Below, piece after piece: positions 9,390 to 17,275 of a stretch of DNA of 64,000 bases. The notes beneath the pieces are model-generated. The model did no database searches and had not been told where the DNA came from. It saw nothing but the letters and a program-made list of their open reading frames with translations. This DNA comes from a virus. Both the position numbers and the translations under genes were made by a program. The first letter of the stretch is position 1. The number at the start of each line of letters is the position of its first letter. The DNA lies in the IMG/VR virus record IMGVR_UViG_3300030508_000018, positions 1 through 64,000 of that record, one strand, 5' to 3'.

Positions 9390-10760
9390 TCAAAATGCTA
9401 ATATGCTAACCTTGATTAACATTAATAGAATTGGCATATAGTAAAAACGCTCTAAACTATCCCATACGTGACATGCCTCACATAACGCATGAATTGTCCG
9501 TATATCGATGGCTTTCTTATCTAGATAATCATTTACGCATAACTCTAAACGAGACTGACCATTTGGTGAGCGGTCGTAAAATGCTTTAGAAAATATATAG
9601 TATTCATCGTATAAAATAGGATGAATAAGAGGGATTATACTCTCTGGTGAATTTCCTATAACCCTAACTGTTATCAGATCGCCTAAGTTCTGAATATGCG
9701 GTTTTGTATCTTCTAATACTACTTCTAATGTTTGTTTCGGGAAATACCATTGTTGATAGTTAGCATTAACATGCATGTCTTTAGGGTAAACCACATAAGT
9801 AACACCACTGTGAAAAATACCTTCTAGCATCGGATCAATAGAAAACGATCTAGAGAATACTAAACCAGCTTTTCTCATGATTGTTGTTTTCATTAAATGC
9901 TTATCACGTTTTGCTATTGCGTCCCAAACAGTAGTTACTTCCATTGCTGGATCGCCACTGACATTGAGATGTTTTACAGCACGTATCGTAGGATAATCAA
10001 ACGTGGTGAAAAAAGACATGACTGTTTTAACTAAGAACGGATCATAGACAGGTAAACGTTGTCCTGGCACTAAAAGAGTTTTATATTCATTACTGTTAAA
10101 CTCTTTAAAAAACATATCAGTTAATTGGTTATACCATTGCCCTAGTTCTTTAACCAACATGTAATCTTCTTCATATAGCAGTGGATTTTGACCATGCTCT
10201 AGGAAGTTACGTTCGTAATGAACTGTTTTTACAGTCTTGGATGCTAAATCATCTAAGCGAATACGGTTAACAGAAACGTTGTCAATTAACTGGTATTCAA
10301 TCACGTGACAAGTATCATTGAAAATTGTTTTACGTTCGGATAGATTTACTTGAAACAAACCTTCATTACCATCACCTATGTCGGCTATAAACATATCGCC
10401 TTCATTTGGTATTAGGAACGGATAGACAGTAGCAGCGCCAGTAATCGTTATTTGTTTAGACGTATCGTCCTGAGTGGTAGATAATGGAGTAGTTACCTTT
10501 AGCTCCATTTTCTTTATCAGTGTATATTGCTGATATGTCGGACTACGGTTAATATCTTGCCCTGTTAGCGGACTATCATCATTTAATACTTGAGAGTAAT
10601 AATTAACAGTCCAACTACTACCTTCTACATGCGAGAGTAATGAAGATTTTGGCGTATATCTAGTATCAACGGTTACTCCCCTGTATTTAGGTGCCGATAT
10701 ACGAACTGGTACAGGTTGTTCTCTTTTCGGTGGGTTTGGCCCATCTTCAATAAGTGGCAT
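9390..10760 (-). CDS. Virion structural protein, tail/baseplate region
   Basis: A 456-residue protein with an N-terminal P/K/R-rich segment (MPLIEDGPNPPKREQPVPVR) and an extended beta-rich body without enzyme motifs. It begins 2 nt after the TAA of the 550-aa gene and ends with TGA near the next start, so it belongs to the same transcript. Size and neighbours suggest a wedge, sheath-connector or neck protein of a contractile tail; this is inference. Confidence 0.65.
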   Translation of the reverse strand: MPLIEDGPNPPKREQPVPVRISAPKYRGVTVDTRYTPKSSLLSHVEGSSWTVNYYSQVLNDDSPLTGQDINRSPTYQQYTLIKKMELKVTTPLSTTQDDTSKQITITGAATVYPFLIPNEGDMFIADIGDGNEGLFQVNLSERKTIFNDTCHVIEYQLIDNVSVNRIRLDDLASKTVKTVHYERNFLEHGQNPLLYEEDYMLVKELGQWYNQLTDMFFKEFNSNEYKTLLVPGQRLPVYDPFLVKTVMSFFTTFDYPTIRAVKHLNVSGDPAMEVTTVWDAIAKRDKHLMKTTIMRKAGLVFSRSFSIDPMLEGIFHSGVTYVVYPKDMHVNANYQQWYFPKQTLEVVLEDTKPHIQNLGDLITVRVIGNSPESIIPLIHPILYDEYYIFSKAFYDRSPNGQSRLELCVNDYLDKKAIDIRTIHALCEACHVWDSLERFYYMPILLMLIKVSILAF

Positions 10761-10762
10761 AA

Positions 10763-12415
10763 TTAACTTTCATGTTCATGTACGCGAATAACAAGTGTCT
10801 CTAAGTTTGTATAAACACTAGGATTCACATATTGTTGATTTCCTTCAGATAACCTTATTCGATTAATATAGTTAACAGCGTCATTGTAAACGTTAATCGG
10901 AACTTCTGTTCCATTAGTTGTAACAGTTGTGTTGTTTACAACAGGCTTACTTGGATAGCGATAACTAGTTACTTTACCTAATTCGCTTAGTCTTGGCTGT
11001 GTAACAGTGCTACCGCATGAAGGTAGTAAACCAGACTTAACAATAGACGGATCTATATACTCCATTACCATTCTAAACAACTTACAGTTCGCTCGCAGTC
11101 TATCAGAAGCAACAGTAGCTAGTTTTGTAAGGTTTGTCATCACTCCTATTCTGACATGATGGTAATCTCTAAATGCTAACTGTGTTGTTGATGTAATGTT
11201 TAAATTACTATCTATAGAGACGCTATTAGCATCCATTAGTGTTTGTCCACGGTATAATGACAATGTAAAAACAGAAGCTCCAGGGATCGTCATATACTGA
11301 GCTTCTCCTGCTAAAAATTCAGCAAGAAGAGGATTCAGTTTATAAGATGTCATGTTGTTTAAAGACATGAGTTCTAAAGGACTGTTTACATCAATAGACA
11401 CAAGAGCGGTGAATAGTCTTTTTGTTTCGGGTAACACAAATTCCGGTATAAACTCATCGTAACTAGGAATAGCTACACCTGGTAATGTATCTAGTTTTGT
11501 TTTACCTTTTTCAAAACCATGAAAGTATTTTGCTGATAACGAATAAACTTTAAGTTGTTGATCTAGCTCATACGCTGGTTTATTAGGTCTGTACTTTGTA
11601 CTCAATACCTGATTATGTATCATGAGCGGATAAAACATAGTGCACGCAATAGCTTTGTCGTATTTAAACTTATACGCAAATGAAATTGTGTAAGTAACAC
11701 CACCTGTTTCTTCTCTTTCTTCAAGAGGAGGACCTCCTTCAAAATCATAATACCCAACAATACGAAGTTGTGTTTCAGGAATAGCCCATGTGCCTTGAGT
11801 ACCAGTAGTCGTTGTAATAACTGTTGCTTTTGGTGTTAAATTGTTTCTAAAATAATCATCAAACGAATCACCATATCCTGCTACGTTTTCTCGTAACCGA
11901 TGAATCTCTCTTAGTACATAAAGATATTCAGGGGGGATGATGTAATTGTACGTTATCTCGTGAAGATTTATTTCAGCACCGTGCATCATGGATATGCGAT
12001 TACGTAGATTATCTCTCCACCGTACTGCGCGCACTTTATCAGCTGTACGATAGATAAAATTTATTTTCGTGTCTGTAGAGCTATAGACAGGTTTAACATA
12101 TGTTTCTAATGGGTCGTCTCTGAATATAAAGAAATTTTCAGGACGGTAAATAGCGGTACTCAATAAGCGATCTGTTTCATAGTCTTCTTCCACTACAATT
12201 GAGACACGTTCTGAGAACGGATAAAGATTAATACCAGGACCAGGATCGCTAATAGAACTACCTGGTTGTTTTATTTTATCAATATCACCTGGATAAAATA
12301 TCTGCGTATTTTGATCAATTCCTGTAGCATCAAATATTTCTCTTGCAATATCAGTAACAATTGGTCGTGTGATACTCTGCACTGTTTCAGGAAGTGATAA
12401 CAATATGCGCGGCAT
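10763..12415 (-). CDS. Large virion structural protein, tail/baseplate region
   Basis: A 550-residue protein (MPRILLSLPETVQSITRPIV...), first gene of the 12.4-6.9 kb minus operon. It has an early beta-rich segment, FSERVSIVVEEDYETD, a long middle with many aromatics, and a C-terminal helical region. I do not recognise a family. Its TAA stop is immediately followed by the ATG of the next gene, indicating coupled translation. A structural virion role follows from length and context. Confidence 0.65.
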   Translation of the reverse strand: MPRILLSLPETVQSITRPIVTDIAREIFDATGIDQNTQIFYPGDIDKIKQPGSSISDPGPGINLYPFSERVSIVVEEDYETDRLLSTAIYRPENFFIFRDDPLETYVKPVYSSTDTKINFIYRTADKVRAVRWRDNLRNRISMMHGAEINLHEITYNYIIPPEYLYVLREIHRLRENVAGYGDSFDDYFRNNLTPKATVITTTTGTQGTWAIPETQLRIVGYYDFEGGPPLEEREETGGVTYTISFAYKFKYDKAIACTMFYPLMIHNQVLSTKYRPNKPAYELDQQLKVYSLSAKYFHGFEKGKTKLDTLPGVAIPSYDEFIPEFVLPETKRLFTALVSIDVNSPLELMSLNNMTSYKLNPLLAEFLAGEAQYMTIPGASVFTLSLYRGQTLMDANSVSIDSNLNITSTTQLAFRDYHHVRIGVMTNLTKLATVASDRLRANCKLFRMVMEYIDPSIVKSGLLPSCGSTVTQPRLSELGKVTSYRYPSKPVVNNTTVTTNGTEVPINVYNDAVNYINRIRLSEGNQQYVNPSVYTNLETLVIRVHEHES

Positions 12416-12485
12416 GGCTAGTCCTTTGTATAATCGATCATAAAATCATGCTTTTATATTTTATTTACATTTTCAAGTCATAAAA

Positions 12486-12504
12486 GCCATCCATGACAGA
12501 TGGC
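12486..12504 (-). terminator. Terminator hairpin
   Basis: GCCATC pairs with GATGGC around a 7-nt loop, 16 nt past the end of the 460-aa inner-head-type gene. The minus-strand tail reads TTTTATGACTTG, a variant of the terminator tail seen elsewhere in the window. Confidence 0.65.
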
Positions 12505-12519
12505 AGTTATAACTTGTGT

Positions 12520-13902
12520 TTATGCTGTTCCTGGTATTGCTGTAGGAGCGGTCATTTCAACAGGGTAACATTCAATTGATTTTTGAATTACCATGATAAA
12601 TGTATTTACAATACTTAATGATTGTTGCATAAGCGGTATACCGGGTGAACGAACCCAACCAGCATACGCTGTATTCAACTTCACTAACTCGTGATAACAT
12701 GCTTCTTCTTTACCAGTATCATCAGCTGGTTTATCAGTGGCTTTATGTGAAACACTAGCTTCTTTTGAAGCACGTGCCATTTCCTTCATTGTTTCTTCAA
12801 CACGGTTATACAGACCACCTTGATCAAAATCCTTAATATACTTCAAAATGGTTTCGCATTCATTTACAATGTACGCAATACCTTTTGGCGTTAAGGCTGG
12901 CATGGTAACCTTATGTTCAGGTGTAAACTCAATACCTTCGGTGTCTTCTAACCTTAGTTCTGAACCAGACACCGATGATAATAGGTTTAACTTTACTAGT
13001 GCTTTATGATCGTTTGACTGTTTCTGTATTTTACGAACTAGGGTCTTATTCCCCAACAGACCAACGCTACGCATCGTCCTAAACTTAGGACCACCTTTAC
13101 CGTCGTCAACTTCTTTATCAGGATCTTTAGCTATTCTAGATAATATTGGGTTATCTTCATTTGCATTAGTTATTCCTTGCCACGCATGTTCTATTGCGCC
13201 ATCAATATCACCTTTTGCAAATTTACTCAATGCCTCTATTACCGCATTACCTTTCTTTATTGTCGATTCCATGTACATGAAATAAATAAACTTAACAAGA
13301 AAAGCGTAGGCGTTTAATGCTCTTTTTAATTGATCTTCATTAGTAATTGTCTTACCATCAACGCTAAGAAATACTAATCCAGAAGTAAGCTCTATATCAT
13401 TTTCTGCTTTACTACCTTCGAGGCTCGCAGATTTCTCTTTAATTATATTTAAACGCGCTTCTGCACTCTCAAAAACTTTAGCGACAGAGCGATAAAAATG
13501 TCCCATCTTCGCCCAAATTGTTTTTAAGAATTTAACTATATTTTCCCATATAGCCTTAGCTGTCTCAACGAAGCCTTCAGTGGCGATAGATTCACCAGCA
13601 ATAGCTTCCTTAGCAATATCGTCGGGAGACACGTCAGTGCCTGCTACAGCCATGTCTGTGGCGTTGTTAATTAGATTTGCTTCTGTAATTGTTGGTGTCG
13701 TAATATCACCAGTAATTTCAGCAAGATCTTCTAAGCAGTGAATAAGATCTGTTAGATGATAAATCTGTTTTAGTCCAGAATCTACTTCTTCAGCAGCAAT
13801 GTAAGCGCTATCGCGGATTACTAACTCTTCCTCCAGTGACAACACATTACCTTGAAATACTTTAGTTTTAGATTCCAAAGCAATGAATGCTTGTTTACGC
13901 AT
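12520..13902 (-). CDS. Inner-head-type protein with processing site
   Basis: A 460-residue, mostly alpha-helical protein. The N-terminal ~110 residues look like a propeptide, with A-L-E at residues 8-10 (FIALESKTK) and further A/G-x-E tripeptides. Around residues 113-135 comes an amphipathic block, KAIWENIVKFLKTIWAKM, that closely resembles blocks in three neighbouring proteins. The family resembles the inner-body proteins of phiKZ-related phages, which are cut by a prohead protease after (S/A/G)-x-E. It is probably co-packaged or assembled in the capsid. Inner-body assignment is inferred; helical paralogy is visible. Confidence 0.6.
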   Translation of the reverse strand: MRKQAFIALESKTKVFQGNVLSLEEELVIRDSAYIAAEEVDSGLKQIYHLTDLIHCLEDLAEITGDITTPTITEANLINNATDMAVAGTDVSPDDIAKEAIAGESIATEGFVETAKAIWENIVKFLKTIWAKMGHFYRSVAKVFESAEARLNIIKEKSASLEGSKAENDIELTSGLVFLSVDGKTITNEDQLKRALNAYAFLVKFIYFMYMESTIKKGNAVIEALSKFAKGDIDGAIEHAWQGITNANEDNPILSRIAKDPDKEVDDGKGGPKFRTMRSVGLLGNKTLVRKIQKQSNDHKALVKLNLLSSVSGSELRLEDTEGIEFTPEHKVTMPALTPKGIAYIVNECETILKYIKDFDQGGLYNRVEETMKEMARASKEASVSHKATDKPADDTGKEEACYHELVKLNTAYAGWVRSPGIPLMQQSLSIVNTFIMVIQKSIECYPVEMTAPTAIPGTA

Positions 13903-13933
13903 GGTGATTCTCTTTCAAGGCAGTTAGTAATAT

Positions 13934-13968
13934 CACACCAACCACCATTAATAACAGTGGTCAGTGTG
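13934..13968 (-). terminator. Imperfect terminator hairpin
   Basis: CACAC and CCAC pair with GTGG and GTGTG across a 35-nt span between two inner-head-type genes. It has a mismatch bulge and no strong T-tract, so it could be a weak terminator or RNA-processing structure. Confidence 0.45.
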
Positions 13969-13979
13969 AGTGGAGTTTT

Positions 13980-15335
13980 TTATGCTGCCACCGGTTCAGG
14001 TGGATGTGACGCTGGTGCTTGAGCACTAGCTGGTGCAGCAGTATTGTTTTCTGGATTAACAGACGCTGCTTCAGATGGCTGTGTAAAACGTCTTAGACTT
14101 TCTTCGACATAATCTAAGGTAGCCTTACAGACACGAACTACGTAACCAGCCAACGATACAAACCATTTCGACAATAGAGCAACAAAGTCTTTCCCAACTT
14201 TCTTAATCTTTTCAAAACGAGATTTATCGCCTTCGCCAACAGTTTCTTCAGCCTTCTTTGCTTTTTCCATCACGCCAATAATTCTGTTATTGACGACTTC
14301 TTTCTTAGTGCCTTCAGAAGCAGCATGAATAATGAATTCTAACAAATCCGACACTTCTTTGATTGTATTGCCAATCATATTTGCAGCTAGAGTAGCTAGA
14401 TTTTCTTTTACTTCAGGAGCGCCTTCAGCTTTCTTAACGCTAGCGTGTGCCATTTGAGCAGCTGCTGCAATAGCCTCGTCGCCACTTACAGCGCTTTCTG
14501 GAGTCTGGTCATCAAATATCATATTGCCAAACATCGAAGTAGCATCAGACGCTTCGTCGCCTTCTGGGTTAATGTTGATGTCCATTGGTTGATCAGAAGT
14601 CAGAGAAGTTTCAGCAGCACCAGCCATTGCCTCAGCAATATCGGTTGTATACTTATCATGACGTTGGAATAGGCTTTTAATCTTACGACTCCAAGCACCA
14701 AGCTTCTCAGTAAAGTCATGTGGTACACTATCACCCATACCAAGAGTCTCAGCCAGTTGTTTATTAACAAAAAACAACTCGTTTGGTTCACCGGTTGGTT
14801 TACGAGTCAATAAGGTCTTTGCGCGTTCCAACTGTGCTCTTGCCATCTTCTCAACGTTCGTGAAGAAGTTCTTAATCCATTCCCAAAACTTCTTCATTGC
14901 TTCGATGATAGCGTTCCAGATCTTTGCCAAACCGCTGTTGATTTGGCCTATAGCTAAAGTTGTAGATTCAGTACGTGAACTAGTTCCGCCATAAGCTTCC
15001 ATAGCTGGCAATTCATGACTAGTAATACCAGCACGTGAAAATAGCGACTCCAGTGCAACGTTAACTGCTGCAGCACTATAGCGATCAACACCACCGTTCT
15101 CGGCAGCCACACTCATCACATCACGAATGTTTTCCAATGATTCTACACATTGGATAGCATCGTCAACACGCGCATCGTCAATCAAGCCATTGTCTTCACA
15201 GTCACGAAGTTGTAATTCAGCCTGACTGCACGCGACGACATTTTCTGGAGTATTAGTCTGGATTGGTTCACACACAACAATATCTGTTTCGCCTTCCATC
15301 GCGGCTACCAAGCCTTTGTTCTTTATACGTGCCAT
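13980..15335 (-). CDS. Inner-head-type protein with A-M-E processing motifs
   Basis: A 451-residue helical protein beginning MARIKNKGLVAAMEGE. A-M-E tripeptides at about residues 12-14 and 110-112 (LPAMEAYGG) fit the phiKZ-type head protease consensus. Next comes the amphipathic block IWNAIIEAMKKFWEWIKNFF, homologous to blocks in the genes at 12.5, 15.8 and 17.3 kb. The end is a low-complexity P/A-rich tail. The protein is probably matured during head assembly. Paralogy is seen in the sequence; the head location is inferred. Confidence 0.65.
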   Translation of the reverse strand: MARIKNKGLVAAMEGETDIVVCEPIQTNTPENVVACSQAELQLRDCEDNGLIDDARVDDAIQCVESLENIRDVMSVAAENGGVDRYSAAAVNVALESLFSRAGITSHELPAMEAYGGTSSRTESTTLAIGQINSGLAKIWNAIIEAMKKFWEWIKNFFTNVEKMARAQLERAKTLLTRKPTGEPNELFFVNKQLAETLGMGDSVPHDFTEKLGAWSRKIKSLFQRHDKYTTDIAEAMAGAAETSLTSDQPMDININPEGDEASDATSMFGNMIFDDQTPESAVSGDEAIAAAAQMAHASVKKAEGAPEVKENLATLAANMIGNTIKEVSDLLEFIIHAASEGTKKEVVNNRIIGVMEKAKKAEETVGEGDKSRFEKIKKVGKDFVALLSKWFVSLAGYVVRVCKATLDYVEESLRRFTQPSEAASVNPENNTAAPASAQAPASHPPEPVAA

Positions 15336-15414
15336 TTGCTACTCCTAATTAGGTAAAAAATAAGTTAATTCTAATTCGAATTATGACTTGGAAGCCATCA
15401 TATTAATTACATTT

Positions 15415-15819
15415 CTATTGTTTCAAAAGTTTTAATGCTTCGTCCAGTGTCGATATTGTTTCAGATGAAAATGTACGATCTATATTACTGGCAAAACTAA
15501 GTATACTTCTCTTAATTTTAGATGCATTGTGAATAGCAGTATAACATACAATCGGAGCAATTCTACCAACTCTATCAGGTTCTTCAGAATCAACCTCTAC
15601 ATAACAATATTTTTTGTTTTTCTGGCACTGAACATGATTTTTATTAAAAATCATCTTACCAGATTTTACAACATCGCTAACGGATGAATAAATATTTTGT
15701 CTAAGAGAAGTTTCTGTTCCAGATAATTCTGTTCCATTAATAAAAATATGATCGTCTGAAGTATTGTCTAAATGTTGCACCCAACAAACTATATCACCGT
15801 CTTCCAATTCATCATTCAC
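15415..15819 (-). CDS. Hypothetical protein coupled to inner-head-type gene
   Basis: A 134-residue protein (MNDELEDGDIVCWVQHLDN...). Its start overlaps the TGA of the 460-aa gene upstream by 8 nt. The N-terminal DGDIVCWVQH and later KYCYVEVDSEEPD suggest a small beta-sheet domain, followed by a helical end. No known family recognised. The stop is TAG. Tight coupling suggests a shared role with the inner-head-type proteins, but that is only context. Confidence 0.6.
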   Translation of the reverse strand: MNDELEDGDIVCWVQHLDNTSDDHIFINGTELSGTETSLRQNIYSSVSDVVKSGKMIFNKNHVQCQKNKKYCYVEVDSEEPDRVGRIAPIVCYTAIHNASKIKRSILSFASNIDRTFSSETISTLDEALKLLKQ

Positions 15820-17194
15820 TTTTTTTACCAGAAGGATCTAACGTTTTGTTATTACTTGTAGAACCATAAAGCTTTAATGTTTCTCTAACGAGTTTTAATA
15901 AGCTATTACATGTTCGTATTGTGTACGAGCCCACATCAACAGCCGGTTGGTCCATCAAACGAATTGCGCTTATTATAACTGTTCTGTTATCTCTAAGTGC
16001 GTCTTTAATAGCTTCACTATGGTTACCTTGGTGTATTTGATTTAATAGGCCCAGACTCATTATACGCATTTCGTTTTTTACATGAGTGAACTGAGAAAGT
16101 GAACTCTTGTATGTTATCACGTCAGAAAGAATAGCATCTATATCTGTCAGGATTGTTCCTAGATCACCAGTGCTCAGTATTGGTATTTCTTTATCGGTTG
16201 TTTCTGGAGTATTAGAATTGAAAGGACGAATTGCTGCACGTATTTTTGATAGCGTTTGAATTCCATCTTTTCCATTTAGATCAGTATTCCAAATATGATT
16301 ATAAATTGCTTTACCGCCAAAAAGTTCTTCTGAACGAACTACTTTTAATGGAGGGGTTGTTGAAAAATCATTAGGTATATTATTCTCAGCTACTATTGTT
16401 CTGTCGTTATCTTCGCTTTTTGGGATACGGAAACTACTATCAATGGGGTATGCCGTATCTCTCTTTTCGCCAAACAGGATATTAAGTAACTTACCCATTT
16501 TAACATTAGAACTTAACGAATTATTAAACGTATCGTGAACAGCATCTTTAAAATTATTTAACGATGTCTTAATGTTAACTGGAAAATGACCAGCGATATT
16601 TAACGATCTAACAAGATATTCATTTTCGAATTTATCTTCTTTTGGAGAAACAGAAGCTCCGGGAATTCTTCCTCGTAACTCTTTTACTTCTTCTTTTAAC
16701 TTATCAGCACTTAAGAAAATATTCAAGAAGAAATTCTTTACCATCTCAATTGATTTCTTAATCAATTCTATAATTTTTGCCCATACTTCTTTAGCTACTT
16801 CAGCAATGCCTTCTAACGACATTGTTGCTGTGGTGTTAATTGTTTCTAACGAAACAGATTTTCTTAATGCATTTACAGAATTATTTACAGTGGTATTTGT
16901 ATTCTTATTCTTTTTAGAATCACGAGCTATCACGTTAGCAATTGCTTCCAATGATTCCATAACACGCATCGATTGATCTATCTCTTGGTCAACAGCGGTA
17001 ATTGCTTGTTCATTTTCACCAATAGTACCTGTGGCTATTTCTAATTTTTCAGGATTACCATCTAGACCCATTCCTTCAGCTTCCATTTGTGAACGAATGA
17101 TTTCCTCTTGTGATCTTGTATCAGCAGTTGGTTCAAGTGTAATTACGTCTGGATTTACAACAGTATCAGGATTTACCTCAACAACATCACTCAT
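15812..17194 (-). CDS. Inner-head-type protein, S-L-E processing motifs
   Basis: A 460-residue helical protein. Its acidic N-terminal ~130 residues contain several S/A-x-E tripeptides (MESLEAIANV, SVSLETINT, MSLEGIAEV), as expected for a cleaved propeptide. Directly after comes the block KEVWAKIIELIKKSIEMVKN, which aligns with the amphipathic blocks of its neighbours. The rest is helical with no enzyme motif. It is a member of the same four-gene paralogous set. Cleavage and head location are inferred from phiKZ-type phages. Confidence 0.65.
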   Translation of the reverse strand: MSDVVEVNPDTVVNPDVITLEPTADTRSQEEIIRSQMEAEGMGLDGNPEKLEIATGTIGENEQAITAVDQEIDQSMRVMESLEAIANVIARDSKKNKNTNTTVNNSVNALRKSVSLETINTTATMSLEGIAEVAKEVWAKIIELIKKSIEMVKNFFLNIFLSADKLKEEVKELRGRIPGASVSPKEDKFENEYLVRSLNIAGHFPVNIKTSLNNFKDAVHDTFNNSLSSNVKMGKLLNILFGEKRDTAYPIDSSFRIPKSEDNDRTIVAENNIPNDFSTTPPLKVVRSEELFGGKAIYNHIWNTDLNGKDGIQTLSKIRAAIRPFNSNTPETTDKEIPILSTGDLGTILTDIDAILSDVITYKSSLSQFTHVKNEMRIMSLGLLNQIHQGNHSEAIKDALRDNRTVIISAIRLMDQPAVDVGSYTIRTCNSLLKLVRETLKLYGSTSNNKTLDPSGKKSE

Positions 17195-17220
17195 GTTCGC
17201 TCCAGATAAATAAAAAAAGA

Positions 17221-17261
17221 GTAATCCAGTTTAGTTAAACCTTCTAACTAAACTGGATTAC
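17221..17261 (-). terminator. Strong intrinsic terminator
   Basis: A perfect 17-bp stem (GTAATCCAGTTTAGTTA and its complement) with a 7-nt loop is followed in the minus direction by TCTTTTTTTATTT. It lies 15 nt beyond the 806-aa gene and would end that transcription unit. Confidence 0.85.
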
Positions 17262-17275
17262 GTTAACTACTAATG